From Planctomycetaceae bacterium (GTDB taxonomy: Bacteria > Planctomycetota > Planctomycetia > Pirellulales > Lacipirellulaceae), in assembly GCA_002713555.1 (NCBI GenBank), contig PATG01000089.1:10660-33715 (forward strand): a stretch of DNA of 23,056 bases, read 5' to 3'. The translations under genes were made by a program, and so were the position numbers. Positions within the stretch are counted from its first letter, which is position 1; every line of letters begins with the position of its first letter. Under the pieces are notes generated by a model. It was not told where the DNA came from and searched no databases. It was given only the letters and a program-made list of their open reading frames with translations. Shown here in pieces: positions 13,490 to 21,981 of the stretch.

Positions 13490-15109
13490 ATGCCTCCCCA
13501 CAAGAACCATCGACGAACTGCGAAGTGGCTGCTACTGCTATGCCTGCTGGGAGTCATCACTTGCGGCTCGTTGGCGAGTATGCGGCTGTGGGGGTTATTT
13601 CTCAATTCGCTCTGGCTAACCTTCGGAACACTGGCAGTGAGTCTTCCGGTGGGCACCTTTCTTGCTGTGGCTATTACTAAAACTTCTATTCTGGGCCGTC
13701 ACGCCATAAAAGGTCTCATGGTTACCCTCTTGCTGGTTCCACTTTTTGTGCAGGCCACTGCCTGGCAAGCCGCACTGGGACAAACGGGCTGGCTGTACCC
13801 TGGAACCAATCACGACTTTGCACTTTCTGGTTGGTACGGCGCAATCTGGATCCATGGCATGGGTGCCATTGCTTGGGTTGTATTGTGTGTAGGAGCGGCC
13901 CTCCAAAATGTGCCCCGTGAACTCGAAGAAGAAACCTTGCAAGATAGCAATGCCTGGCGCGTCTTGTGGTATGTGAGTCTTCGTCGTGCATTGGCAGGTG
14001 TCGCCGTTGCAGGACTTTGGATTGGTGTCATTTGTTTTGGCGAAATTACGGTTACTGATTTATTTCAGGTTCGAACCTTTGCTGAAGAAATCTATACGAC
14101 AGCCAATTTAGGATTTTTTATTGCTCCAAACGCATTGCCCACTGAGTCAACGTTGCTGATGGCGCACGATCTCTGGATAGGAACAGCCCTATTAGTCTTG
14201 CTCGTATTGGCAGCGCTAGTCCTGGTAGGATGCTGGATCCCCTGGCATAGCATGAATTCAGCCAGCAATGATTGGACGTTGCCACTTCGGCGCAGCCGTT
14301 GGGCACTGACGATTGTGGCCTGGCTACTGACCACAGTCATTGTAGGTGTGCCCTTGCTAAGCTTGTTAGGCAAAGCGGGTTTCCAGAGTGAACGTGTGGA
14401 TCAACGTGTTGAATCTAGTTGGTCTGCTCAAAAAGCTGTCACGCTGATAGCTCGCAGTCCCTGGGAGCATCGTCGTGAAGGACGCTGGTCGTTTACGATC
14501 GGTGGCCTGGCTGCCGTGTCTGCCACAATTGTGGGGGTTTTCATAGCTTGGGGACTTCGTACCCACACCTTACCGCCTTTGCCAACAACCTTTCTCCTGG
14601 CTCTCAGTTTTGCGATCCCAGGGCCTTTGCTGGGAATTTGGGTGATTCGATTGCTCAATCAACCCGATGGGTCAATATTTGGTTTTTTAAATTGGTGGTA
14701 CGACCATACTATTATTGCTCCGGTATTCGTACAGTTTTTACGCGGCTTGCCTCTCACCACAATTGTGCTCATCGCTCAGTTTGCCAGCATCCCTCAAGAT
14801 GTGCTTGACTCTGCCAGGAGCGAAGGTGCCCACAGTAAAAGGCTCTTGTGGAGTATTGTGTTGCCACAAAGTTGGCCAGCGCTACTGGCAGCGGCATGCA
14901 TGGCCTTGATGATTGCGATTGGAGACATGGCGGCAACATTGCTCGTTTTACCACCAGGCGTATCGACATTATCGACACGAATTTTTGGATTACTCCATTA
15001 TGGGGCAGAAGACCGTGTCTCAGCACTTTGCTTTGCCCTGGCTCTCGGACTGGGCCTCTGGGCCATCATGACCTGGCGACTCTTGCGAAACTTCAAAACT
15101 CGTGCGTAA
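13490..15109 (+). CDS. ABC transporter permease, fused double-domain, Fe3+ (FbpB)-type
   Basis: 539 residues with about twelve hydrophobic segments in two homologous halves. Each half has an EAA-like loop: PRELEEETLQDSNAWRVLWY-VSLRR in the first and PQDVLDSARSEGAHSKRLLWSIVLPQ in the second (both split here for length). These loops dock to the ATPase. This tandem arrangement is typical of iron(III)/2-aminoethylphosphonate-type permeases (FbpB/SfuB). Residues 1-10 are basic and the first helix (WLLLLCLLGVITCGSLAS) follows at once, so the ATG at 13490 is a good start. No substrate-binding protein and no matching import ATPase lie in the window; the ATPase at 17769 is of the exporter-like ABC-2 type. 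The partners must be elsewhere, or the permease is an orphan. Metal-ion import is inferred from family only. Confidence 0.88.
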   Translation: MPPHKNHRRTAKWLLLLCLLGVITCGSLASMRLWGLFLNSLWLTFGTLAVSLPVGTFLAVAITKTSILGRHAIKGLMVTLLLVPLFVQATAWQAALGQTGWLYPGTNHDFALSGWYGAIWIHGMGAIAWVVLCVGAALQNVPRELEEETLQDSNAWRVLWYVSLRRALAGVAVAGLWIGVICFGEITVTDLFQVRTFAEEIYTTANLGFFIAPNALPTESTLLMAHDLWIGTALLVLLVLAALVLVGCWIPWHSMNSASNDWTLPLRRSRWALTIVAWLLTTVIVGVPLLSLLGKAGFQSERVDQRVESSWSAQKAVTLIARSPWEHRREGRWSFTIGGLAAVSATIVGVFIAWGLRTHTLPPLPTTFLLALSFAIPGPLLGIWVIRLLNQPDGSIFGFLNWWYDHTIIAPVFVQFLRGLPLTTIVLIAQFASIPQDVLDSARSEGAHSKRLLWSIVLPQSWPALLAAACMALMIAIGDMAATLLVLPPGVSTLSTRIFGLLHYGAEDRVSALCFALALGLGLWAIMTWRLLRNFKTRA

Positions 15110-15202
15110 AACTGCGAAAGACATCAACTAGGGATCCCTTGGCAGATCCGCTAGAATGCACAAAAAACATTTTACTCCCCGGAAACTCTCAGTTCGCTGC
15201 TG

Positions 15203-17767
15203 ATGCGTACGAATCCTCATATCTCGAACAATTCCGGGTTGCCATTCGATGAAGGTTGCCTATCGCCCTGTATGCGCGCCCTGCGCGGAACTGGCATGGT
15301 GCTCTGGTGCCTGATGCTGGTTGCCACGTTAGGTTGCGGTGGTTGCGAATCTGATCCGAATGCTCAGCAAAACGCTCAACAGGATAAAAACGACGATCCA
15401 AAAAATGACGCTCAGGCCGACAAAATAAAATTAAAAGAATGCGAAATCAGTCCCCCCCGAGCTTTAGTCGGCCCAGAACCCCAGGAGAATCTTGAGTCCA
15501 ATAAAAAAACGAAAAGTATTCAGCGCAAGCCCCTCGTTTTAAAACCAGGACACTGGACTGCTACCGCCCAGGATATGAAAGCCAACTACGATGCCTTCGT
15601 CGGACAACTGACTACTACTCTAACAGACAAAAACAAGCAGCCCTCTCGGCTACTGCCTACACAATTTACTTTCCGATCAACGAGGCCCATTGTTTTGGCC
15701 AAAGGGCGTCCTAAGCGCATCTTGAGTCATGTCTTCGTACCCCAAGAGACCCATGGCACCGCGATTCAATCCAAGGTACTTATCCACAATACTGGCAAAA
15801 CGGTCGATCAACCGTCGACTCTTGATCTCAAAAAAATGCCCTCTTACCAGTACCATCTGGTTGTCTTGGCGAAAGAAGTTTCAAGATACGGATTTTTAAA
15901 CGCTACCAACACGGTTCTCGCTCCCTGGGAATCGGAAACCGAAGGTTCTATCGAGCCACACTACCGGGTCGTATTGGTGGATGCGGCCAAGACCCTGCCA
16001 CTCCCCAGGAACATGCTCACCTGGACGAGTATCGCCCATGTTTTCTGGGATGAGGTCGATCCCACTCGTATCTCGCCTGATGCCCAACAAGCTCTCTTGG
16101 ATTGGTTGCACTGGGGAGGTCGGCTAATTATCAATGGGCCCGATTCTCTGGACACTCTACGAGGTAGTTTTTTAGATCCTTATTTACCAGTCGATAAAAT
16201 AGGAACTAAATCATTCACAGCAGAGGATCTGGCTACCTGGTCACAATACTGGGCAGAACGGACCCAAGGTAAGAATCTAGAGACGCTCCAACCGATCCAA
16301 CCTTGGTCGGGCGTCCAATTGAAACCCCGACCCCAGGCACGCGAATTGGCTGGAGGTTCCCAACTTTTTTTCGAACAGAATGTTGGACAAGGTGCCGTGG
16401 TAGTATCGGCCGTTCAATTGTCAGAACGTGACCTTATCAATTGGCACGGTTTCGATGGATTTCTCAATGGAGCCTTGCTCCACAGACCTGCACGAAAATT
16501 TTCAGCCGGCTATTACGAAGGACTCAGTACCAATTGGGCTGATCACGATAACCTGCGTCTCGATGCCCACTTCACGACAGGATTACGAATGTTCGCCCGC
16601 GACATGACCACCCAGGCCAACGTCGTGACCGTCAAACAAACTCCTGCGAATAATGCGAATCCAGCGTGGCAAATGGGCGAACCGATTGCGACACAAGTCG
16701 ATCGTGTAGGCGGCATAGGTGCTTGGAATCCTTTTGGGCCGGGAGCAAAAGCCGCGAGAGAATCCTTGAAAGCCGCGGCAGCCGTTGAACTCCCAGGCCC
16801 CAGTTTTGTGCTCCTCTGTCTGGCCGTGTATCTGGCCGTTTTGGTACCCTTTAATTGGATGGTCTTCAAAAGTCTTGGCCACGTCGAATGGGCCTGGATT
16901 ACTGCTCCTCTGATCGCAATACTTGGCACTTGGGCCGTTGTCCGTTTGGCACAACTCGACATTGGTTTTGTGCGATCACAAACTGAGATCGCGATACTCG
17001 AACTGCAAGGATCGCATCCGCGGGGTTTACTGAGTCGGTACACGGCCCTGTATTCTTCTCTCTCAACAACGTATGACATTCACTATGAAAACCCTGAAAC
17101 GTTTGCCATTCCCTTTCCGGCTCGCGAAGAAGATCAATTCAAGATTGGCGACAACACCTGGGACGTCGTTCTGCAGAATCAATCCGAAACGCAACTAAGT
17201 GGCATTGCCATTTCGTCTGTATCCACACGTATGGTGCAGAGCGAAGAGATGTTGTCTTGCCAAGGCCCATTGCAATTGGGTACCTCCTCACGTGGGCACA
17301 AACAAATCGAGAATAAAACCGAATTCGATCTTCACGATGTGATTGTCGTACGTCGCACTTTCAGCAAGAATGGCACACCTCGCCTGGAAGGGTCCTGGAT
17401 TGGTGATCTCCGCGCAGGCCATTCGGCCGTGCTTGGCCTGACCCCATTGATTATTGCCCCAGATCAACTTCCCTATGCCGAACAGCGCAGTCATGCCGCC
17501 GAAAGCTCCCGTCGCAAGCAGCTCGACGTGGAAGCTATGCTCCAACTGGCCTTCCAATTCCCCGCTGCGTCTGACCCTTTCAATGCGCAACGCGAAGAGT
17601 ATCGGGCAGTTGCAATTGTCGACGAAATGCTACCCGGTATAGAAGTATTTCCCAAGTCCTCTCAGATTCATGGCACAACCATCGTACTGGCCCATTTGGA
17701 ATATGGAGCACCCGTGCCTGCCAAACCTGATGTCAATAGCCGCTTCGATGTCCTAAAACAGAAATAG
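15203..17767 (+). CDS. Large membrane-anchored protein paired with an ABC-2 ATPase (planctomycete-type)
   Basis: Up to 854 residues. Starts at ATG 15203 or ATG 15272 (residue 24); the latter gives a cleaner signal sequence (MVLWCLMLVATLGCGGC), which looks like a lipoprotein signal. Residues ~49-80 are an Asp/Lys/Gln/Asn-rich linker. Residues ~110-460 form a large extracytoplasmic domain; around 290-320 it holds ISPDAQQALLDWLHWGGRLI then INGPDSL, the helix-G-G-strand layout of class I glutamine-amidotransferase-like folds, with no catalytic Cys seen. Two hydrophobic helices follow at about 530-555 and 560-585, with SQTEIAILEL and SRYTALYSSLSTTYDI after them. The ATPase gene starts 1 bp after the stop, so they surely work together. 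The arrangement recalls GldG-type gliding/ABC modules (inference). Function unknown. Confidence 0.85.
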   Translation: MRTNPHISNNSGLPFDEGCLSPCMRALRGTGMVLWCLMLVATLGCGGCESDPNAQQNAQQDKNDDPKNDAQADKIKLKECEISPPRALVGPEPQENLESNKKTKSIQRKPLVLKPGHWTATAQDMKANYDAFVGQLTTTLTDKNKQPSRLLPTQFTFRSTRPIVLAKGRPKRILSHVFVPQETHGTAIQSKVLIHNTGKTVDQPSTLDLKKMPSYQYHLVVLAKEVSRYGFLNATNTVLAPWESETEGSIEPHYRVVLVDAAKTLPLPRNMLTWTSIAHVFWDEVDPTRISPDAQQALLDWLHWGGRLIINGPDSLDTLRGSFLDPYLPVDKIGTKSFTAEDLATWSQYWAERTQGKNLETLQPIQPWSGVQLKPRPQARELAGGSQLFFEQNVGQGAVVVSAVQLSERDLINWHGFDGFLNGALLHRPARKFSAGYYEGLSTNWADHDNLRLDAHFTTGLRMFARDMTTQANVVTVKQTPANNANPAWQMGEPIATQVDRVGGIGAWNPFGPGAKAARESLKAAAAVELPGPSFVLLCLAVYLAVLVPFNWMVFKSLGHVEWAWITAPLIAILGTWAVVRLAQLDIGFVRSQTEIAILELQGSHPRGLLSRYTALYSSLSTTYDIHYENPETFAIPFPAREEDQFKIGDNTWDVVLQNQSETQLSGIAISSVSTRMVQSEEMLSCQGPLQLGTSSRGHKQIENKTEFDLHDVIVVRRTFSKNGTPRLEGSWIGDLRAGHSAVLGLTPLIIAPDQLPYAEQRSHAAESSRRKQLDVEAMLQLAFQFPAASDPFNAQREEYRAVAIVDEMLPGIEVFPKSSQIHGTTIVLAHLEYGAPVPAKPDVNSRFDVLKQK

Positions 17768-17768
17768 C

Positions 17769-18695
17769 ATGATCGAACTCAAGAACTTTGGTAAGCAATA
17801 CGGCGACTTTGTAGCAGTGGCCAACTTGAATCTGAAAATCGAAGCCGGCGAAATGTTTGGCTTCATCGGTCCGAATGGGGCAGGCAAAAGTACAACCATT
17901 CGTTTCCTGGCCACACTCTTAAAGGCCTCCGCAGGAGAGGGGGTGGTCAACGGCCACAGTGTCACCAAAGACCCCATCGGAGTACGCCGCAGCGTGGGCT
18001 ACATGCCTGATAATTTCGGAGTCTACGACGGCATGAAAGTCTGGGAGTTTCTGGACTTTTTTGCCGTCGCTTACCAGGTCCCGAAAGCGCGCCGCAAGGC
18101 TGTACTATCCGATGTTTTAGAACTTTTAGATTTGACTCACAAACGAGATGACTTCGTCAATAGACTCTCTCGCGGCATGAAGCAACGTTTGTGTTTGGCC
18201 AAAACCCTGGTCCATGATCCACCCGTCCTCATCCTGGACGAACCGGCCAGCGGTCTTGACCCACGTGCTCGACTTGAAGTGAAAGCGTTGCTGAAAGAGT
18301 TGCGTAAAATGGGAAAGACGATTCTTATTTCAAGTCATATTCTTACTGAGCTTGCCGATTGCTGTACATCCATTGGAATCATCGAAAGAGGACAACTCTT
18401 ATTGCAGGGTCCAATCAATAAAGTTTATCGCCAGATCACCAAAAATCAGCATATCGAAGTTCGTTTTAGCAGCAATCCGGAGCAGGGAATTGGTCTTATT
18501 CGCAGCAATCCCAATGTCACAAACGTAGAGACCAACGATCAAGGTGCGACCATTGAAATGCAGGGGAGTGAGGCCAATGTGCAACGACTACTTCGCCAAC
18601 TGGTTGCTGCAGATTGTGGTCTCGTAGCATTCGCTGAAAAAGAACCGACGCTGGAAGATGTGTTTATGATGGTAACCAAAGGTTTGGTGACTTAG
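17769..18695 (+). CDS. ABC transporter ATP-binding protein, ABC-2 (NatA/CcmA)-type
   Basis: 308 residues. Walker A GPNGAGKST at 34-42, signature LSRGMKQRL at 133-141, Walker B VLILDEP at 153-159 with catalytic E158, D-loop SGLD at 161-164 and switch His190 (SSHILTEL). The Q-loop region reads GYMPDNFGVYDGM, the D/E-type form seen in drug-exporter and ABC-2 ATPases. Residues ~220-308 are a C-terminal domain typical of this group (ending in LEDVFMMVTKGL). It should energise export or membrane remodelling together with an ABC-2 permease, but no such permease is in the window. The gene starts 1 bp after the preceding one and is followed by a strong hairpin. Confidence 0.95.
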   Translation: MIELKNFGKQYGDFVAVANLNLKIEAGEMFGFIGPNGAGKSTTIRFLATLLKASAGEGVVNGHSVTKDPIGVRRSVGYMPDNFGVYDGMKVWEFLDFFAVAYQVPKARRKAVLSDVLELLDLTHKRDDFVNRLSRGMKQRLCLAKTLVHDPPVLILDEPASGLDPRARLEVKALLKELRKMGKTILISSHILTELADCCTSIGIIERGQLLLQGPINKVYRQITKNQHIEVRFSSNPEQGIGLIRSNPNVTNVETNDQGATIEMQGSEANVQRLLRQLVAADCGLVAFAEKEPTLEDVFMMVTKGLVT

Positions 18696-18728
18696 AGCCT
18701 ACTGGCAAGCTTAGGCCCCCTCCCCTAA

Positions 18729-18754
18729 CCCCTCCCCCGAAAACGGGGGAGGGG
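18729..18754 (+). terminator. Strong GC hairpin after the ABC ATPase gene
   Basis: CCCCTCCCCCG-AAAA-CGGGGGAGGGG, an 11-bp perfect stem with an AAAA loop, 34 bp after the ATPase stop. The following GATTTGGGC has only a short T-run, so it may work as a weak intrinsic terminator or an mRNA 3'-end stabiliser. The flanking CCCCCTCCCCTAACCCC resembles a dispersed C/G-rich intergenic motif of many genomes, so it may also be a genome-wide repeat. Confidence 0.6.
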
Positions 18755-18878
18755 GATTTGGGCTTGTCGTTGAGCGAACCGACAGGATCCAGAAGGAAGT
18801 CTGACGACATCTGCTATGGCAGGTAATGACATTCTGGTAGCCGGAAAGCTAATGCGGATAGAGACTCGGGAGGGTGAC

Positions 18879-19436
18879 CTACCCTAACAGTATGGGAGCA
18901 TCACCGTTCTCTTCACGTTCTTCCCACTGTTTGCGCACTTCACCGAGGCCATAAACGCAAAGTTCAAAGCAATCGCTTAAGCGCTCCAGGACGGCATCGG
19001 GAGCCGAGTTTTTGTCGGCCGGCAAACGGCTGGCCAGGAGATAGTTGCGTTTACCTTGGTCTTGGTAATCAATAAGACTATCTTTGCGGCCTTGACGATG
19101 TTGCTCAGCAATCTCGGGATAGAGACCGGTCCAGAAAAGCGTAAAATCTCCGATGTGCCGATGAACCCGACGGCGCGCTGACCCTTCACGGGCCTGCGCT
19201 TCGGCAAGCATGTCAGCCACTTGCGTAAGCCGCTCGCCTGTTGGAGTACGAAAACCGTAAATGGTATCCGTACGCACAAAATGCGCTAACAAAGCCGAGA
19301 GATAATCCACCAAGGGTGGATCGGCAACGCCCAATCGTGCAGAAAATGTGTACTCTGTTAAACCGGCGAAGAAACGGTGCAACATTTCGCTGCGACGCGA
19401 ATCCTGCGGACGTTTGCGTGGAGAACCTGCTGTCAT
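18879..19436 (-). CDS. Conserved hypothetical protein, planctomycete-type, helical
   Basis: 185 residues from ATG at 19436, which has a perfect GGAGGT 5 nt upstream; the longer reading to 19547 adds 37 unconvincing residues. After a basic start (RKRPQDSRR) the body is mostly helical and looks strongly conserved: LHRFFAGLTEYTFSARLGVA, DPPLVDYLSALLAHFVRTD, VADMLAEAQAREGSARRRVH, RHIGDFTLFWTGLYPE, DYQDQGKRNYLLAS and LERLSDCFELCVYGLGEVRK. No signal peptide or membrane helix, so cytosolic. I recall similar proteins only from planctomycetes and cannot name a domain. The next minus-strand gene upstream is trpA, whose stop lies about 250 bp away; an operon with it is uncertain. Confidence 0.85.
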   Translation of the reverse strand: MTAGSPRKRPQDSRRSEMLHRFFAGLTEYTFSARLGVADPPLVDYLSALLAHFVRTDTIYGFRTPTGERLTQVADMLAEAQAREGSARRRVHRHIGDFTLFWTGLYPEIAEQHRQGRKDSLIDYQDQGKRNYLLASRLPADKNSAPDAVLERLSDCFELCVYGLGEVRKQWEEREENGDAPILLG

Positions 19437-19682
19437 CAACGACCTCCAATAAAGGATGAGGGTCGGATGAGACGTGATAAGATTCATTCGTCGGTGAAAC
19501 TTGCCACGACTCAACCCACTCAATTTTACCTTGCAGATTTCATGCATGTCAAATTAAGTGTGCGGGGAATGACACATTTCTTTATATCGGTGCTTTCTAG
19601 CCCGATTCTGAAAAAAAAGATCCGCCTGTCGACAATCTGCCCTTCCATGCATAGGAAACACAACAGCCGGTAAATTAAAATA

Positions 19683-20483
19683 TTATTCGAATGCAGCTAG
19701 CAAACTGGACACGTAATCGCCAACTTCCTGGAGTGTTTGTTCGCGATTGGCTGCTGTTGCCTGGGCCATGCGCCGGACGATGGCAGATCCAACGATTAAG
19801 CCGTCCGCTACGGGAGCAAGTTGCTTGACGTGTTCTGGCTGACTAATTCCAAAACCGATGCAAATGGGCAAAGGGGTTTGCTCCCGCAACCAACCAACAC
19901 GATCCAGTAGTTCTGGAGGAAGCTCTGCTCGCTCTCCCGTAATACCCGCCACCGACACATAGTACAGAAATCCACTCGAAGTTTCGGCAATCCTCAGTGC
20001 ACGATCTTGTGTTGTCGTTGGGGTAACCAATTGAATGAGACTCAAACCGCGGCTAGCGCAGATGTCAGACAACTGCGGTGATTCTTCTACAGGCAAGTCC
20101 GGCACAATCATGCCAGCGATACCCATCTGTTGGAGTTTGTCCGCGTATTGTTCAACACCATGCCGATAAATAATGGCATGGCTGACCATCGTGACAAGCG
20201 GTGCGTCTATTTTTGCAGTGGCCTGAGAGAGCGCTTGGAGAATTTCTTGCACCTTGATGTCATTATCCAATGCACGAGTGTAAGACTCTTGAATAACGGG
20301 TCCATCAGCAATAGGGTCGCTGTAGGGAATCCCCACCTCACACATGGAAGCCCCACGGGCTACCAACTGCTCAATCATTGCCGAGGTAAAATCCATGTCT
20401 GGATCTCCAGCGGTAACAAAAGGCATCAGGGCCTTGCGGTTTTGGCTGCGCAGCGTTGTGAATAATTTATCGATGGAAGACAT
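19683..20483 (-). CDS. trpA: Tryptophan synthase alpha chain
   Basis: 266 residues, normal length. It cleaves indole-3-glycerol phosphate to indole and glyceraldehyde 3-phosphate, passing indole to TrpB. MPFVTAGDPD is at 20-29, catalytic Glu49 (CEVGIPYSDP) and Asp60 (IADGPVIQ) are at the standard positions, and the phosphate-binding loops VSVAGITGER and GFGISQPEHV are present. It lies downstream of trpB on the same strand with a 142-bp gap, longer than the usual tight trpBA coupling. That gap has a run of Ts right after the start region (plus-strand view) and a GAAGAAGA/TCTTCTTC inverted repeat. Assignment certain. Confidence 0.98.
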   Translation of the reverse strand: MSSIDKLFTTLRSQNRKALMPFVTAGDPDMDFTSAMIEQLVARGASMCEVGIPYSDPIADGPVIQESYTRALDNDIKVQEILQALSQATAKIDAPLVTMVSHAIIYRHGVEQYADKLQQMGIAGMIVPDLPVEESPQLSDICASRGLSLIQLVTPTTTQDRALRIAETSSGFLYYVSVAGITGERAELPPELLDRVGWLREQTPLPICIGFGISQPEHVKQLAPVADGLIVGSAIVRRMAQATAANREQTLQEVGDYVSSLLAAFE

Positions 20484-20625
20484 AAGAATTCTATTTAGTT
20501 TATAGTTTTTTTGTCACCAAGGCGCAAAGAGGCTATGGAGAAGACCTGGAAATAGGATAGGAATATTCAGGAAGAAGAATTTTTTTCTCTTCTTCGTACT
20601 TTCGTGCCTGGGTGTAAAATTGAGA
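20484..20625. other. trpB-trpA intergenic spacer with an inverted repeat
   Basis: Within this 142-bp spacer, GAAGAAGA (20571-20578) and TCTTCTTC (20588-20595) form an 8-bp stem around a 9-nt T-rich loop. On the minus strand (the trp direction) this puts an A-rich loop in the message, not a terminator. Nothing else is recognisable apart from the expected trpA ribosome site region, which has no strong Shine-Dalgarno. Confidence 0.4.
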
Positions 20626-21846
20626 TCACCCAATCGACTGTCCCTTCAATCGAGCAATTTCTGAGGCATCTTTGTCTCCACGACCAGAGAGGCAAACGAC
20701 TATTCTTTCGCTCTTCTGACGGCTACTTGCCAATTGCATGGCCTGAGAAACTGCGTGCGATGACTCCAGGGCGGGCAAAATACCTTCTAGGCCCGCCAAA
20801 GCGTCAAAAGCAGCCATTGCTTTGTCATCTTCGCAGCAAGTGTAATTCACGCGCCCCGTCGCTTTCCAATAACTGTGTTCCGGTCCAACTCCAGGATAGT
20901 CGAGCCCGGCTGACATCGAATGAACGGGCGAGGTTTGGCCGTCTTCGTCTTGCATGACGTAAGAAAAGCTACCATGCAATACTCCTGGACTCCCATAGGT
21001 GAGTGGCGAGGCATGGTCGCCTGGCGACGGACTGCGCCCCCCCGCTTCGACACCAACTAATTCGACCTCAGGATGGTCAACAAAAGGATAAAACATTCCT
21101 GCAGCGTTGCTGCCACCACCCACACAGGCAACCACGACCGTTGGCATCTCCTGGAACTGTGCCTGGCATTGCTGTATTGTTTCGCGACCGATGACTGACT
21201 GAAAATCGCGTACAATCTGAGGGAAGGGATGGGGCCCGACTACGGAGCCCAAAATATAATGTGTTGTTTCGACGCTCGACATCCAATCACGCATCGCTTC
21301 GTTGATCGCATCGCGTAAGGTGCGCGAGCCACTACTTACCGGACGGACTTCGGCACCAAGAAGTTTCATCGAAAATACATTGGGCGCTTGACGACGAATG
21401 TCTTCTTCGCCCATGTACACCACGCAAGACAAACCAAAATGGGCACAGGCGGTTGCGGTTGCCACACCATGTTGTCCGGCCCCCGTCTCAGCAATCACAC
21501 GTTGCTTGCCCATGCGCAAAGTAAGCAGGGATTGACCAAGCGTATTGTTGATTTTGTGGGCACCCGTGTGGTTGAGATCTTCTCGTTTAAGCCAGATTTC
21601 CGCGCCCCCACAATGCTCCGTCAGTCGACGGGCGAAGTAGAGCGGGGAAGGGCGACCCACATAGTTTTTCAACAACTCATCCAATTCTGAATGAAATGCC
21701 TGATCCTGACAGGCAGAGGCATACTCTGTGCTCAGCTGATCGAGGGCGTACACCAGTGTCTCTGGCACATAGCGACCGCCAAATTCACCAAAGCGCCCCG
21801 AGGCATCGGGTACCTGCGAAGAACTGGAGCCAGGGGCTGTGGACAT
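20626..21846 (-). CDS. trpB: Tryptophan synthase beta chain
   Basis: 406 residues, normal for the main TrpB1 type. It condenses indole with L-serine to tryptophan using pyridoxal phosphate. The PLP-binding Lys98 lies in HTGAHKINN (93-101), catalytic Glu120 in AETGAGQHG (119-127), the phosphate loop GGGSNAAG at 243-250, and CLSGRGDKD near the C-terminus is the PLP-nitrogen Ser region. The N-terminal [13 protein letters not shown] (19-31) is diagnostic. The ATG is preceded by GGGAG with 6 nt spacing. First gene of the minus-strand trpBA pair, divergent from fpg. No other trp genes and no attenuator were seen in the 135-bp upstream region. Confidence 0.98.
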   Translation of the reverse strand: MSTAPGSSSSQVPDASGRFGEFGGRYVPETLVYALDQLSTEYASACQDQAFHSELDELLKNYVGRPSPLYFARRLTEHCGGAEIWLKREDLNHTGAHKINNTLGQSLLTLRMGKQRVIAETGAGQHGVATATACAHFGLSCVVYMGEEDIRRQAPNVFSMKLLGAEVRPVSSGSRTLRDAINEAMRDWMSSVETTHYILGSVVGPHPFPQIVRDFQSVIGRETIQQCQAQFQEMPTVVVACVGGGSNAAGMFYPFVDHPEVELVGVEAGGRSPSPGDHASPLTYGSPGVLHGSFSYVMQDEDGQTSPVHSMSAGLDYPGVGPEHSYWKATGRVNYTCCEDDKAMAAFDALAGLEGILPALESSHAVSQAMQLASSRQKSERIVVCLSGRGDKDASEIARLKGQSIG

Positions 21847-21981
21847 CTATCACTCCCGGTTAAACTGTCGATGATAAGTTGTAATCGCCCCCCAACCAAG
21901 CCCCTATCTGTGTGAGTACCGAAGTGCCCGGGTCCAAGGGTGCCCTGGGCATTCGTACCAGGAAATTCGTCTTTCTATATC

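Noticed and set aside
16543..17079. Minus-strand open frame of 178 codons
   Set aside because: Antisense shadow of the 854-residue protein, without recognisable motifs.
19437..19547. N-terminal extension of the conserved hypothetical protein
   Set aside because: The ATG at 19436 has a perfect GGAGGT at correct spacing, and the extension has no conserved character.
21929..21955. Inverted repeat between trpB and mutM (TGCCC ... GGGCA)
   Set aside because: Only a 5-bp outer stem with several alternative pairings; not distinguishable from chance in GC-rich spacer. No trp attenuator or leader peptide was seen.
21940..21981. Upstream start of mutM
   Set aside because: Fpg needs Pro directly after the initiator Met; only ATG at 21982 gives that.
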